A stretch of DNA of 64,000 nt from Phytobacter diazotrophicus. Its GTDB lineage: Bacteria > Pseudomonadota > Gammaproteobacteria > Enterobacterales > Enterobacteriaceae. The stretch covers positions 176,445-240,444 of the forward strand of contig SMDE01000009.1 in NCBI GenBank assembly GCA_004346725.1. Direction: 5' to 3'. The notes under the pieces are model-generated. The model was not told the DNA's origin, searched no databases, and saw only the letters and a program-made list of their open reading frames with translations. Below, piece by piece: positions 47,362-55,635 of the stretch (its first letter is position 1; every line of letters begins with the position of its first letter). A program made the position numbers and the translations under genes.

Positions 47362-47937
47362 TTATTTTTCAGTAAATAACATATGCATTATGTCCTGATA
47401 TATTTTCTGTAATTGCGCCGGGTCGCATTTTTGCGGCGTCAGGTTTCTAAAAATGGTGCCTTCTATCAGCGACGCCATAATCTCCACGCAGCAGCGGACA
47501 CGGCTATCTTCAAGATGCGGGTGCGCCTTTTTCAGGTGGGCGCAGGCGGTTTCATACATGCGCGCATCGGCCTGCGCCATCATTGCTGCAACGCGTGGAT
47601 TGCGGGTTGCCTCGGCCGCCACTTCCAGCATCAGTGCATCATCGTCGTGGCTGAGCGTTTGCCGCCAGGCCAGCACCTGCGGGATATGCTGAGTCTGGGC
47701 GTTGCTTTCCATTTCCGCGATACGGTAGTCGATGATGCGGCGGATCATCTCTTCGATAATGGCGTCTTTACTGGCGAAATAGCGATAAATCTGCCCGACG
47801 CTCAACTGAGCCTCCAGCGCGATTTGCGACATGCTGGCCGCGTGAAAACCGCTGGCACGAAAGCAGCGCCGCGCCGCGACAATGATTTCGTCCTGGCGCA
47901 TCTGATGGCGTTCTTGCTGCGAGACTTTTTGTGTCAT
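47362..47937 (-). CDS. eefR: TetR-family repressor of the efflux operon (EefR-like)
   Basis: A 191-residue TetR/AcrR regulator. HTH is RCFRASGFHAASMSQIALEAQLSVGQIYRYFASKDAIIEEM (about 22-62). It is read in the same direction as the pump genes and directly before them. A near-perfect palindrome 23 bp upstream of its start is the likely operator. Two further hairpins (47293-47309 and 47319-47340) lie between this gene and the adaptor gene. Confidence 0.86.
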   Translation of the reverse strand: MTQKVSQQERHQMRQDEIIVAARRCFRASGFHAASMSQIALEAQLSVGQIYRYFASKDAIIEEMIRRIIDYRIAEMESNAQTQHIPQVLAWRQTLSHDDDALMLEVAAEATRNPRVAAMMAQADARMYETACAHLKKAHPHLEDSRVRCCVEIMASLIEGTIFRNLTPQKCDPAQLQKIYQDIMHMLFTEK

Positions 47938-47959
47938 GCCGGGCTCCGGGTAGTGGTTT

Positions 47960-47977
47960 TGAGAATGATCGTTCTCA
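47960..47977. promoter_or_regulatory. palindromic operator upstream of the TetR-family gene
   Basis: TGAGAATGATCGTTCTCA is symmetric at 16 of 18 positions. Size and place fit a TetR-family operator for autoregulation. It also resembles a weak Fur site, so iron control cannot be excluded. Confidence 0.6.
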
Positions 47978-48036
47978 TTTGCCGTAAGAATATATGAATT
48001 TTGCGCCAGACGTTAAGCATTTTCTGAGGAGATAAT

Positions 48037-48171
48037 ATGGATTTACAAAAGTCCATATTGTGGAGAAATAATGAAGAAGATAATGGGGGAATTAAGGAGA
48101 AAGGTGTCGATAAGCCATTGGGAATATTAATGGGGGTAATATCCATAATATTTGTGTGTATCATTAATTAG
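48037..48171 (+). CDS. predicted 44-residue single-span membrane protein
   Basis: An open frame of 44 codons with CTGAGGAG six bases before the ATG. It starts MDLQKSILWRNN, has a charged middle (NEEDNGGIKEKGVDKP) and ends in one hydrophobic span, LGILMGVISIIFVCIIN, right up to the stop. Such a tail suggests a tail-anchored or small inner-membrane protein. It lies alone, divergent from the eef operon. No family is recognised. The remaining sequence to 48445 holds no gene I can support. Confidence 0.5.
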   Translation: MDLQKSILWRNNEEDNGGIKEKGVDKPLGILMGVISIIFVCIIN

Positions 48172-48445
48172 CGTTGCGCTAATGAAGTAAGAATATGGTT
48201 CAACTTTCACCTTTGAGAGCAGACCAGGACACGGCTTACGTTCTCAGATATCGAAGGGAAACGCAGTATGTCTGTTTGACCTGGAGGTTTTTTTGTAAGC
48301 ATGAAGATGAGAGTGGATAAGTGGCATCCATGCGTTATGCTTTTCACGCGTCCTGGATAGGTCATCTATACCGAGACCAGGTGATCAGTGGAGGTGATGG
48401 TGCCGAAGCCCACTGGTTGGTAGCAATCTTAAAGGGAATATCATT

Positions 48446-48595
48446 ATGGCTGACAATACCTCACAGTTTTCTGGCGTATCAGGTTCCATGGGGACGTCCG
48501 GAATGAACAATCCGAATGACGTGAAAGCGTTGCAAAAGATGATTATTGATGCCGGATATAATCACATCCGTGGAAATAATATCTGCTTAAGATGA
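48446..48595 (+). CDS. short ORF, N-terminal part of a peptidoglycan-binding-like protein
   Basis: A 49-codon frame with AAAGGGA before the ATG. Residues SGMNNPNDVKALQKMIIDAGY resemble the first helix of peptidoglycan-binding domain type 1 (DVK..Q..L...GY). The frame then ends (NHIRGNNICLR), much shorter than known family members. It may be the truncated front of a longer gene whose rest was lost. The next gene is a secreted LprI-like protein. Confidence 0.5.
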   Translation: MADNTSQFSGVSGSMGTSGMNNPNDVKALQKMIIDAGYNHIRGNNICLR

Positions 48596-48675
48596 AAAAT
48601 AATCTCATTAATTACCGTAAAGCTGATTGAATATATGAGCAATGAGTTAACTTGCCAAAGAATAAGGTATTTGCA

Positions 48676-49131
48676 ATGAAACCTTTACGTGCAACGCTGG
48701 CGCTCCTGTTTCTGATGCCTGCAGTTTCATATGCGGCTCTTTATGAAGGGATGGAGAGAGATGTTTGCTTTAAAAATCAGAGCAATATACATATTGCTTA
48801 TGATTGTCTGTCAAAAAAAACGGCGGAATCTTCGCATGCTCTGGATAATATTATTGCTGAGACGAATAAGCAAATAAAAATTAACAATCCAGGTCCGTTC
48901 TTCCGCAGCGAAGATCCGAAATTGACGATAGGGGATATCTACAGTAAATCATTTCTGGCTGCACAAGTGGACTGGAAAGCATATAGAGAAAATTTATGCC
49001 TGGCTGTCGCGTCACAAATAGGTGAGGATGCAAATGACTACCAGTCATATATTGATCAATGTGTGATTAATTTGAATAAGCGGCATGTTGAAGAAATAAA
49101 GATGATGGATATTAAATCTGGGCATAACTGA
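48676..49131 (+). CDS. secreted LprI-like (DUF1311) protein
   Basis: A 151-residue protein with a clear signal peptide (MKPLRATLALLFLMPAVSYA). The mature part has the layout of the LprI/DUF1311 domain, with Cys in RDVCFKNQ, CLSKKTAESS, ENLCLAVASQ and DQCVINLNKRHVEEIK for two disulfides. LprI in mycobacteria inhibits lysozyme. Here it follows a truncated peptidoglycan-binding ORF, so it may be the immunity or inhibitor half of a former cell-wall toxin pair; that is inference. AT-rich relative to the flanks. Confidence 0.75.
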   Translation: MKPLRATLALLFLMPAVSYAALYEGMERDVCFKNQSNIHIAYDCLSKKTAESSHALDNIIAETNKQIKINNPGPFFRSEDPKLTIGDIYSKSFLAAQVDWKAYRENLCLAVASQIGEDANDYQSYIDQCVINLNKRHVEEIKMMDIKSGHN

Positions 49132-49269
49132 AATGGCTGGGCTGAAAAGTTACGGTAAGGCCTGTTGGTATTTTGGGATAAATGGCTCCTGAATTCTTAA
49201 CGTGAGGCGTGGTGATTGAGAGATCCCCCGGTGGCGCTGCACTTGCCGGGGCTACGTGGTAGATACTGT

Positions 49270-49500
49270 GAACGTCTGCAACCTTTTTAGCCAGGCTGAC
49301 CCGTTTCCCAGCATGACAACCACAGCGACATCTTTGTGTCCCCCTGTCACGTTCACGGGTTCTGTCGCGACAGAAAAGCAAGGAACATACAGTGAACGAA
49401 ACCCGCCTTCCGAGCCGCATTTTCCCCCTCACCCTGGCCCTCTCCCCAAAGAGGAGAGGGGACCGTTCGTGCTCGCATTTTTGTGGGGATTCCTCAGCCC
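49270..49500. repeat. second copy of the composite intergenic repeat
   Basis: Segments 49270-49345 and 49383-49500 match 30547-30621 and 30882-30998 almost exactly, with the hairpin CCCTCTCC/GGAGAGGG and the stretch GTGCTCGCATTTTTGTGGGG. The unique 220-bp block of the other copy is replaced by about 37 bp that include GTTCACGGGTTCTGTCGCGA. A BIME-like palindrome (49222-49251) precedes it. The 560-bp gap 49132-49691 holds no gene. Confidence 0.7.
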
Positions 49501-49551
49501 CTGTACGGTCCGGATAAGGCGTTTACGCCGCATCCAGGGTTGGCCTAAAGG

Positions 49552-49566
49552 TGAGAACAATTCTCA
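49552..49566. promoter_or_regulatory. palindrome upstream of foxR
   Basis: TGAGAACAATTCTCA has perfect 6-bp arms around CAA, 126 bp before the regulator start. It continues into AATATTATTG, a Fur-like stretch. It could be a Fur or AraC-type site for the foxR promoter. Confidence 0.5.
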
Positions 49567-49691
49567 ATATTATTGCCGCCTGGCGGGGGCAATGGTAATC
49601 TGTAGGCGTTTTTCAGGGCGTCGACCCGGAAATTTTCGCGCATCCCCGGTGGAATGTTGAACATTGGACAGGATCACAATGGCTGCCCGCT

Positions 49692-50645
49692 ATGCAAAAA
49701 AGACACTTTTCCGTTGAAGATTTTATCGGGTTTGGCGAACGCTACGGCATTGATTATCGCTTCCCGTCACTCTCTGCCTGCCGCGACGTCAGTAAAGAAA
49801 AACACATTGTGATTCAGGGCGATGTCGAAGAGATGTCGTTCTCATCCGGTCTCAACCTCACCAGCTCAGATATTCGCGTCCTGCAACCCTATGAAACCAC
49901 CTCTTTGCATAGCTGCCCGCTCTATATGCTGGTGGTGCTGGAAGGCAGCGTGATGCTGCGCGTCAACGGTCAGGAATTTGTGGTGCGCTCCGGTATGGCC
50001 TTTACCTCGCGCCTTGGCGAGCAGCAGGTGATGAACGCCGTACACCTTGCCGACTACCACTTACGCACGCTTTCGCTGGGCGTAGATCCGGCGCGCTGCT
50101 GGCAATCGCCGCTGCTCTCTGCGTTGCTTCAGCAGTGGGAAAACGGCGGTGCGCCAACCTTCTTATGGCAGGTGCCGGGCTTTTTGCTCTCTGGCCTGCA
50201 ATACATCCAGCAGTCCAGCCAACCGGGGCTGTCGCGCCAGTTAATGCTCGAAGGCGTCATGCTACAACTGTTAGGTCACGGCCTATCACAGCGCCTGCAA
50301 AATCACACATCCCGCCATGCCCCCAGCGGCGAACAACATCGGCTCGAAACCGTGCGTCGCTTGCTGGAGCAACAGCCGGAGAAAGAGTACACCCTCACGG
50401 AACTGGCCCAACTGGCCGCCATGAGCAGCAGCAGCCTGCGGACCAAGTTTCGCCAGGCCTATGGTCACTCGGTGTTTGATTATCTTCGCGATTGCCGTCT
50501 GGAGCTGGCCCGCCGCTACCTTGCTCAGGGGTACAGCGTGCAACAGGCTGCATGGATGTCGGGCTATCAGCATGCCACCAATTTTTCTACCGCCTTTCGC
50601 CGTCGCTATGGCATTACCCCCGGAGAGGCGCGCCACGCCTGTTAA
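49692..50645 (+). CDS. foxR: AraC-family regulator, FoxR/PchR type
   Basis: A 317-residue regulator with an N-terminal effector part and a C-terminal double HTH (LEQQPEKEYTLTELAQLAAMSSSSLRTKFRQAYGHSVFDYLRDCRLELARRYL, about 222-280, then SVQQAAWMSGYQHATNFSTAFRRRYGITPGEAR). It resembles siderophore-responsive activators such as PchR and YbtA. It lies directly before foxA, the order known in Salmonella and Yersinia, and probably activates it when ferrioxamine is bound. Confidence 0.85.
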   Translation: MQKRHFSVEDFIGFGERYGIDYRFPSLSACRDVSKEKHIVIQGDVEEMSFSSGLNLTSSDIRVLQPYETTSLHSCPLYMLVVLEGSVMLRVNGQEFVVRSGMAFTSRLGEQQVMNAVHLADYHLRTLSLGVDPARCWQSPLLSALLQQWENGGAPTFLWQVPGFLLSGLQYIQQSSQPGLSRQLMLEGVMLQLLGHGLSQRLQNHTSRHAPSGEQHRLETVRRLLEQQPEKEYTLTELAQLAAMSSSSLRTKFRQAYGHSVFDYLRDCRLELARRYLAQGYSVQQAAWMSGYQHATNFSTAFRRRYGITPGEARHAC

Positions 50646-50764
50646 TCCCCGTTATTCATCCGGTCATCCACGGGCCTGTAGACCAAAGTTCCACTGTTGT
50701 GATCTGTTTTGTCACCGCGCATACGTCTCTTGTCATTGCGCATAGCTGCCGCCGTCGGCAAAAG

Positions 50765-50783
50765 GGTAATAATTCTTATTTAC
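50765..50783. promoter_or_regulatory. Fur-like box before foxA
   Basis: GGTAATAATTCTTATTTAC agrees with 12 of 19 Fur consensus positions and lies 27 bp upstream of the foxA start. Confidence 0.5.
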
Positions 50784-50809
50784 AATAAAAACGGCTTCTG
50801 GAGATTTTC

Positions 50810-52906
50810 ATGTTCGCAAAAACGCGACTGGCGCTGATGATTGGCTGCATGACGGGTGGATTGAGCGCGACGGTCCTGGCACAGGACACCTCGTCGACAA
50901 AAGAAGAGACGGTGGTGGTGACCTCACAAATGCAAAGTGGCGCAACCAAGCTGGAAACGCCGGATATCGAAACCCCGCAGTCGGTCTCTATTGTGACGCG
51001 CCAGCAGTATGAAGAGCAGGGGGCCACCAGCGTGCGCCAGGCGGTGGGCTACACGCCGGGTGTCTATGCCAACCAGATTGGTGCCTCCAACCGCTTTGAT
51101 TACATCGTCTTGCGCGGCTTTTCCGATGGGAGTCTGGATAATATCTATCTCGACGGCCTGAAAATGATGGGTGACACCAACTCGCACAGTTCGTTGGTGG
51201 TGGACCCGTGGTTCCTCGACAGTATCGAAGTGGTGCGCGGCCCGGCTTCCGTACTGTATGGTCGCTCTTCGCCTGGCGGGATTGTGGCGCTGAATTCCCG
51301 TAAACCATCGTTTGATCCAGGGGGCGAAATCAAAGTGTTCGCCGGGAATAACAACCAGCGCGGTGCGGCCTTTGATGTGACCGGCCCGGTGGATGATAAC
51401 GACCGCGTTGCCGTACGTTTAACCGGCATGACCCGCTATGCGGATTCCCAGTTCGATCCCTTAAAAGAAGAGCGCTACGCCCTGATGCCGAGCCTCACCT
51501 GGCGCATCACCGATAGCACACGCCTGGATCTGATGGCCTATCTGCATCGCGATCCGGAAGGCGGTAGTCACTCGGGCTTACCGTATGAAGGCACCGTTGT
51601 CCCTCACGCCGGGCAGAAAATTTCTAATACCTTTTATGAAGGGGAAGACGATTACGACAAATACGACCGCCGCGAAAACATGGTCGGCTACAACTTCGAA
51701 CACGCCTTTGATAGCGGCTGGTCAGTACGCCAGAAATTGCGCTATCTGCACACTAAAGTGAACCTGAATCAGGTGTATGCGGCAGGCTGGCTCAACGATA
51801 CCGAACTGAACCGTGGCTATTCCGGTTCTGATGAAAAGATGAATGCCATCACGCTCGACAACCAACTGGATGGCAGTGTGGAGACCGGCCCGGTTAACCA
51901 TCGCCTGTTGATGGGGGTGGATTACCAGCGCCGCAGCAATAATGTGGCCGGTTACTACGGCGCTTTCCCGGCGATCGACGCGTTTAACCCGGTGTATGGC
52001 GCAGATCCGGATTACATCACGCAGTACAGCAGCGAGAAGCATAAGCTGGAGCAGACCGGGATCTACGTCCAGGATCAGATGTCACTCAATAAGTGGCGGC
52101 TGACGCTGGGCGGCCGCCACGATCAGGTGAAGGTCACAAACGTTAATAAGCTCAATGATACCAGCGATACCCTGGATCAAGGCCATTACAGCAGCCGTGC
52201 GGCATTGCTGTATCTGTTCGATAACGGGATTGCGCCTTACGTTAGCTACTCAACCGCGTTCACGCCGACCAGCTTTACCGATGAAAACGGCAAGATCCTG
52301 GAGCCGATGAAGGGGAAACAGTGGGAAGCCGGGTTGAAATTCGAGCCGGAAGGGACGCAGACGATGTACAGCGCCTCGGTGTTCCGCATCAACCAGAAAA
52401 ATATCGCCACCAAAGAAGAGCCAACCGATCCGTACCGTTCTATCGGCGAGATAGAATCCGAAGGGGTGGAACTGGAAGCGGTGGGGCAGTTAACGGATAG
52501 CCTGCGTCTACAGGCGGCCTATACCTACACCGATATTCGCTACAAGAAGAGCAGCCCGGAAGAGCAGGGCAAGCGCGCCGTCTACGCTCCGCGTAATCAG
52601 GCCAGCGCCTGGCTGAGCTACGATGTGAAGAGCGGGCCGCTGGACGGGCTGACCGTCGGTTCCGGCGTGCGCTATGTGAATGGCATTACCTCGGATCGCC
52701 AGAACACGCATACGCTACCGTCCTATACACTGGTGGATTTGGCGGTCGGCTATGACCTGTCGAAGGTGGGTTTGAAAGGGCTGAGCGCGCAGGTTAACGT
52801 CAATAACCTGACGGACAAGAGCTATATTGCCTCCTGTAACTCGCTCTCTTACTGCTACTTTGGTGCCGAGCGCAGCATTGTGGGCAGCCTGTCGTATAAG
52901 TTCTGA
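50810..52906 (+). CDS. foxA: FoxA-like ferrioxamine receptor
   Basis: A 698-residue TonB-dependent receptor for hydroxamate siderophores. Signal peptide MFAKTRLALMIGCMTGGLSATVLA; TonB box EETVVVTS; plug motifs ETPQSVSIVTRQQ and VEVVRGPASVLYGRSSPGGIVALNSRKP; barrel ends in SLSYKF. The C-terminal ASCNSLSYCYFGAERSIVG matches the FhuA/FoxA cysteine-loop pattern. With an adjacent AraC-type gene upstream, ferrioxamine (FoxA) is the best call; another hydroxamate is possible. Confidence 0.82.
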   Translation: MFAKTRLALMIGCMTGGLSATVLAQDTSSTKEETVVVTSQMQSGATKLETPDIETPQSVSIVTRQQYEEQGATSVRQAVGYTPGVYANQIGASNRFDYIVLRGFSDGSLDNIYLDGLKMMGDTNSHSSLVVDPWFLDSIEVVRGPASVLYGRSSPGGIVALNSRKPSFDPGGEIKVFAGNNNQRGAAFDVTGPVDDNDRVAVRLTGMTRYADSQFDPLKEERYALMPSLTWRITDSTRLDLMAYLHRDPEGGSHSGLPYEGTVVPHAGQKISNTFYEGEDDYDKYDRRENMVGYNFEHAFDSGWSVRQKLRYLHTKVNLNQVYAAGWLNDTELNRGYSGSDEKMNAITLDNQLDGSVETGPVNHRLLMGVDYQRRSNNVAGYYGAFPAIDAFNPVYGADPDYITQYSSEKHKLEQTGIYVQDQMSLNKWRLTLGGRHDQVKVTNVNKLNDTSDTLDQGHYSSRAALLYLFDNGIAPYVSYSTAFTPTSFTDENGKILEPMKGKQWEAGLKFEPEGTQTMYSASVFRINQKNIATKEEPTDPYRSIGEIESEGVELEAVGQLTDSLRLQAAYTYTDIRYKKSSPEEQGKRAVYAPRNQASAWLSYDVKSGPLDGLTVGSGVRYVNGITSDRQNTHTLPSYTLVDLAVGYDLSKVGLKGLSAQVNVNNLTDKSYIASCNSLSYCYFGAERSIVGSLSYKF

Positions 52907-52920
52907 GTGTCTTGAGAACT

Positions 52921-53018
52921 CCCGGGTGGCGGCGCGCACGCGCCTTACCCGGGATACGATTTTACCGGGGCCGCGGTGCGGTGGTTTGGTAGCCCCGGTA
53001 AGCGAAGCGCCACCGGGG
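52921..53018. repeat. BIME-like pair of palindromes
   Basis: Two REP-like hairpins: CCCGGGTGGCGGCGC...GCGCCTTACCCGGG (52921-52951) and CCCCGGTAAGCGAAGCGCCACCGGGG (about 52993-53018). They lie between the convergent foxA and yjiR genes. The same second type recurs at 58990-59015 after fosA. Confidence 0.65.
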
Positions 53019-53037
53019 AAGGAAAACGAAGGGGAGA

Positions 53038-54456
53038 TTAACTCTCTTCCATCGCGAAATGAATAGCTTCGCCCAGCTTCGAAATGGCCTCGCGATACCG
53101 TTCAGTCAGCGGCAGGGCGCAGTTAATGCGCAGGCAGTTGCGGTATTTCCCCGAGGCGGAAAAAAGCGAGCCCGGCGCAATCTGGATTTTCAGCCGACAA
53201 AGCTGGCGCGAGACACAGAGCATATCCACCCCTTCCGGTAGCTCCACCCACAGCATATAGCCACCTTTTGGCCGCGTAACGCAGATTCCGCATGGAAAAT
53301 ACTGGCGGATCCAACAGGTATAGGTTTCCAGGTGCTGCTGATAAAACTGGCGCATCCGGCGAATATGGCGATGGTAGTGGCCGTCGCGAATAAACGCCGC
53401 CATCGCCAACTGATTAGTGGGCACTGTGCTGCCGATAGCGGCATATTTCATATGCAGCACCCGATCGCGATAGCGCCCCGGTACAATCCAGCCCACACGC
53501 AGCCCCGGCGCGACCGATTTGGTAAACGAACTGCACAGCAACACGCGGCCATCGATATCAAAAGATTTAATGGTGCGCGGGCGGGGATAATCGGTGACGA
53601 GCTCGCCATAGATATCGTCTTCGAAAATGACAATGTCATGGCGCTGCGCCAGCGCCAGTATCGCTTTTTTGCGCGCATCCGGCATGATCGAGCCCTGCGG
53701 GTTGCTGCAACTCGGCACGAGGATCACCCCTTTGATCGGCCACTGTTCCAGCGCAAGTTCCAGTGCCTCAATGCTGATCCCGGTTTCCGGATCGGTTGGG
53801 ATCTCCATCGCTTTAATGCCAAAACCGCGCAGTAACTGCATGGTGCCATAGTAGGAAGGGGACTCCACGGCCACGATATCACCCGGTTTACACACCGAAA
53901 GCAGGGCGATGCTCAGCGCGCCGTGGCAGCCGTTGGTGATCACGATATCTTCCGGGTCCACCACCGTGCCGCCATCAACCATCAGGCGGGAGATCTGCTC
54001 GCGCAGTTCGCGGCGTCCTTGCAGGGCGTCGTAGCTCAGAATGTCGCACTGATTGTGCTGCACCAGACGCGCCATTTCGCGCCACAGCGGTTTCAGCGTC
54101 GGTTGCGAAATGTCCGGCGCCCCGCCGCCAAAATTGAGCATCTCTTTGTCCGAACGGGCATCGAGCAGTGTGAGCACTTCATCCCACTGCGTCACTTCTA
54201 CCGGGCGCTGAACCGGGCGCGATATGGCAGGCACTGGCGGTTTGGCTTTGCGCGGGGCGACAAAATAGCCCGAGCGCGGCTGCGGGGTGATCAACTGTAG
54301 GTTTTCCAGCACCTGATACGCCTGCTGTACGGTGCTGATGCTTACGCCGTGCTCCTGGCTCAGATTCCTGACGGATGGCAGTTTCTCGCCATGGCGGTAG
54401 AGCCCTTGTTCAATGCGCTCCGCCAGTAAGGTGGCCAGGTTTTCATAACGTGTCAT
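53038..54456 (-). CDS. yjiR: MocR-family regulator YjiR
   Basis: A 472-residue GntR-type HTH fused to an aminotransferase-like domain. HTH: YRHGEKLPSVRNLSQEHGVSISTVQQAYQVLENLQLI (about 19-55). PLP lysine is in SSFTKSVAPGLRVGW near residue 295; the preceding Asp of VIFEDDIYGEL near 268 also fits. E. coli YjiR is 470 residues and also lies next to yjiS, as here. The ligand is unknown. Repeated ATACAG half-sites fill the divergent promoter region. Confidence 0.9.
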   Translation of the reverse strand: MTRYENLATLLAERIEQGLYRHGEKLPSVRNLSQEHGVSISTVQQAYQVLENLQLITPQPRSGYFVAPRKAKPPVPAISRPVQRPVEVTQWDEVLTLLDARSDKEMLNFGGGAPDISQPTLKPLWREMARLVQHNQCDILSYDALQGRRELREQISRLMVDGGTVVDPEDIVITNGCHGALSIALLSVCKPGDIVAVESPSYYGTMQLLRGFGIKAMEIPTDPETGISIEALELALEQWPIKGVILVPSCSNPQGSIMPDARKKAILALAQRHDIVIFEDDIYGELVTDYPRPRTIKSFDIDGRVLLCSSFTKSVAPGLRVGWIVPGRYRDRVLHMKYAAIGSTVPTNQLAMAAFIRDGHYHRHIRRMRQFYQQHLETYTCWIRQYFPCGICVTRPKGGYMLWVELPEGVDMLCVSRQLCRLKIQIAPGSLFSASGKYRNCLRINCALPLTERYREAISKLGEAIHFAMEES

Positions 54457-54457
54457 G

Positions 54458-54587
54458 CTGTATCCTTTGTTGTCACCATACAGATTGTAAAACCAGTACA
54501 GATGGCGGAGAAAAATGCCGTTCAGATACAGTTGTAGGCGATCTGTATGTTAAAGAAAAGTAATTTCTGCGTCTGTATTGCATACAG
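54458..54587. promoter_or_regulatory. cluster of ATACAG/CTGTAT half-sites between yjiR and yjiS
   Basis: Six copies: CTGTAT at 54458, ATACAG at 54478 and 54526, CTGTAT at 54543 and 54573, ATACAG at 54582; GTACAG at 54496 is a near match. The last pair forms the perfect palindrome CTGTATTGCATACAG (54573-54587). Repeated half-sites are how MocR-type regulators usually bind, so this is the probable YjiR operator. Confidence 0.7.
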
Positions 54588-54632
54588 GAATTCCAGAGAA
54601 AATAGGGCTCTGTTCAGGTGAGGAGAGACGCG

Positions 54633-54800
54633 ATGGAATTCTTTGAAAATAGACCGCAACGACCATTTTTCGGGTTCGTACAACTGTGGCATTGGGTGAA
54701 AAGAAAATGGGAACGGCGCAAGACGCGGATAATTTTGAGCAATCTTAGCGATGAGCAACTGAAAGACCTGGGATTGCGTCGTGACGATCTGGGTTATTGA
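54633..54800 (+). CDS. yjiS: YjiS-like DUF1127 protein
   Basis: 55 residues, similar in length and pattern to E. coli YjiS (MEFFENRPQRPFFGFVQLWHWVKRKWERRKTRIILSNLSDEQLKDLGLRRDDL). The C-terminal LSDEQLKDLGL is the DUF1127 signature, whose small basic proteins include RNA-binding members in alpha-proteobacteria. AGGAGAGACGCG precedes the ATG. It is divergent from yjiR. Confidence 0.88.
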   Translation: MEFFENRPQRPFFGFVQLWHWVKRKWERRKTRIILSNLSDEQLKDLGLRRDDLGY

Positions 54801-54892
54801 TCCCCCAAAAGTGCGGAGATAACATCTTGTTATTTTCCGCCTTTTATGGCGTAGACTATGCTTAATGCCATTATCACTACGGGGGATTCACC

Positions 54893-55498
54893 ATGCATTA
54901 TATGGGCAGTAAAGACGACGATAAAAAAGAGAACGAAGGCGGCAACGTCACTCAGATGATGCAGCAGAAGTTGCTGGATTCGCGCTCGATCATTATCTCC
55001 GGTGAGATTAACCAGACGCTGACCGAAAAAGTGGTGACCCAACTGCTGCTGTTGCAGGGGATCAGCGATGCGCCGATCAAAATCTACCTGAACAGCCAGG
55101 GCGGCCATGTTGAAGCTGCGGATACCATTCACGACATCATTAAATTCATCAAGCCGGAAGTGCATATCATTGGCACTGGCTGGGTGGCGAGCGCCGGGAT
55201 CACTATTTTCCTGGCGGCGAAAAAAGAGCATCGCTACGCGCTGCCAAACACTCGCTTTATGATCCATCAGCCGCTGGGCGGCGTGCGTGGCCAGGCCAGC
55301 GACATTGAGATTGAAGCGAAAGAGATCATCCGCATGCTGGATCGCGTTAACCGTCTTATCGCCGATGCGACCGGGCAACCGGTTGAGAAAGTGAAACAAG
55401 ACACTGACCGCAACTACTGGATGAACCCGCAAGAAGCGATTGATTACGGCATTGTCTCCCGCGTAGTAAACAGCTACGGGGACCTGAAGCTGGATTAA
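54893..55498 (+). CDS. ClpP-like serine protease, second copy type
   Basis: A 201-residue member of the ClpP/SDH protease family. The catalytic triad is complete: Ser100 in WVASAGITIF, His125 in FMIHQPLGG, Asp172 in DTDRNYWM. The sequence is well off the housekeeping ClpP (which reads AASMGAFLL, MIHQPLGGY, DRDRFLS). The first 18 residues are charged and may be a replaced propeptide. No Clp ATPase gene is near. It may form mixed or separate complexes with ClpX/ClpA, or work alone. Confidence 0.88.
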   Translation: MHYMGSKDDDKKENEGGNVTQMMQQKLLDSRSIIISGEINQTLTEKVVTQLLLLQGISDAPIKIYLNSQGGHVEAADTIHDIIKFIKPEVHIIGTGWVASAGITIFLAAKKEHRYALPNTRFMIHQPLGGVRGQASDIEIEAKEIIRMLDRVNRLIADATGQPVEKVKQDTDRNYWMNPQEAIDYGIVSRVVNSYGDLKLD

Positions 55499-55635
55499 TT
55501 ACCCCTCTCCCGATCCCCTTCCTGTGCGAGGGGGATCAAATCCACGTTATTTCCTTTCACCGTAGAAAAAATTTCACTTCTCCGAATGCACTAAATTCTT
55601 CACACTGTCGGCGATGGTGAATACGGAGAAACGGC

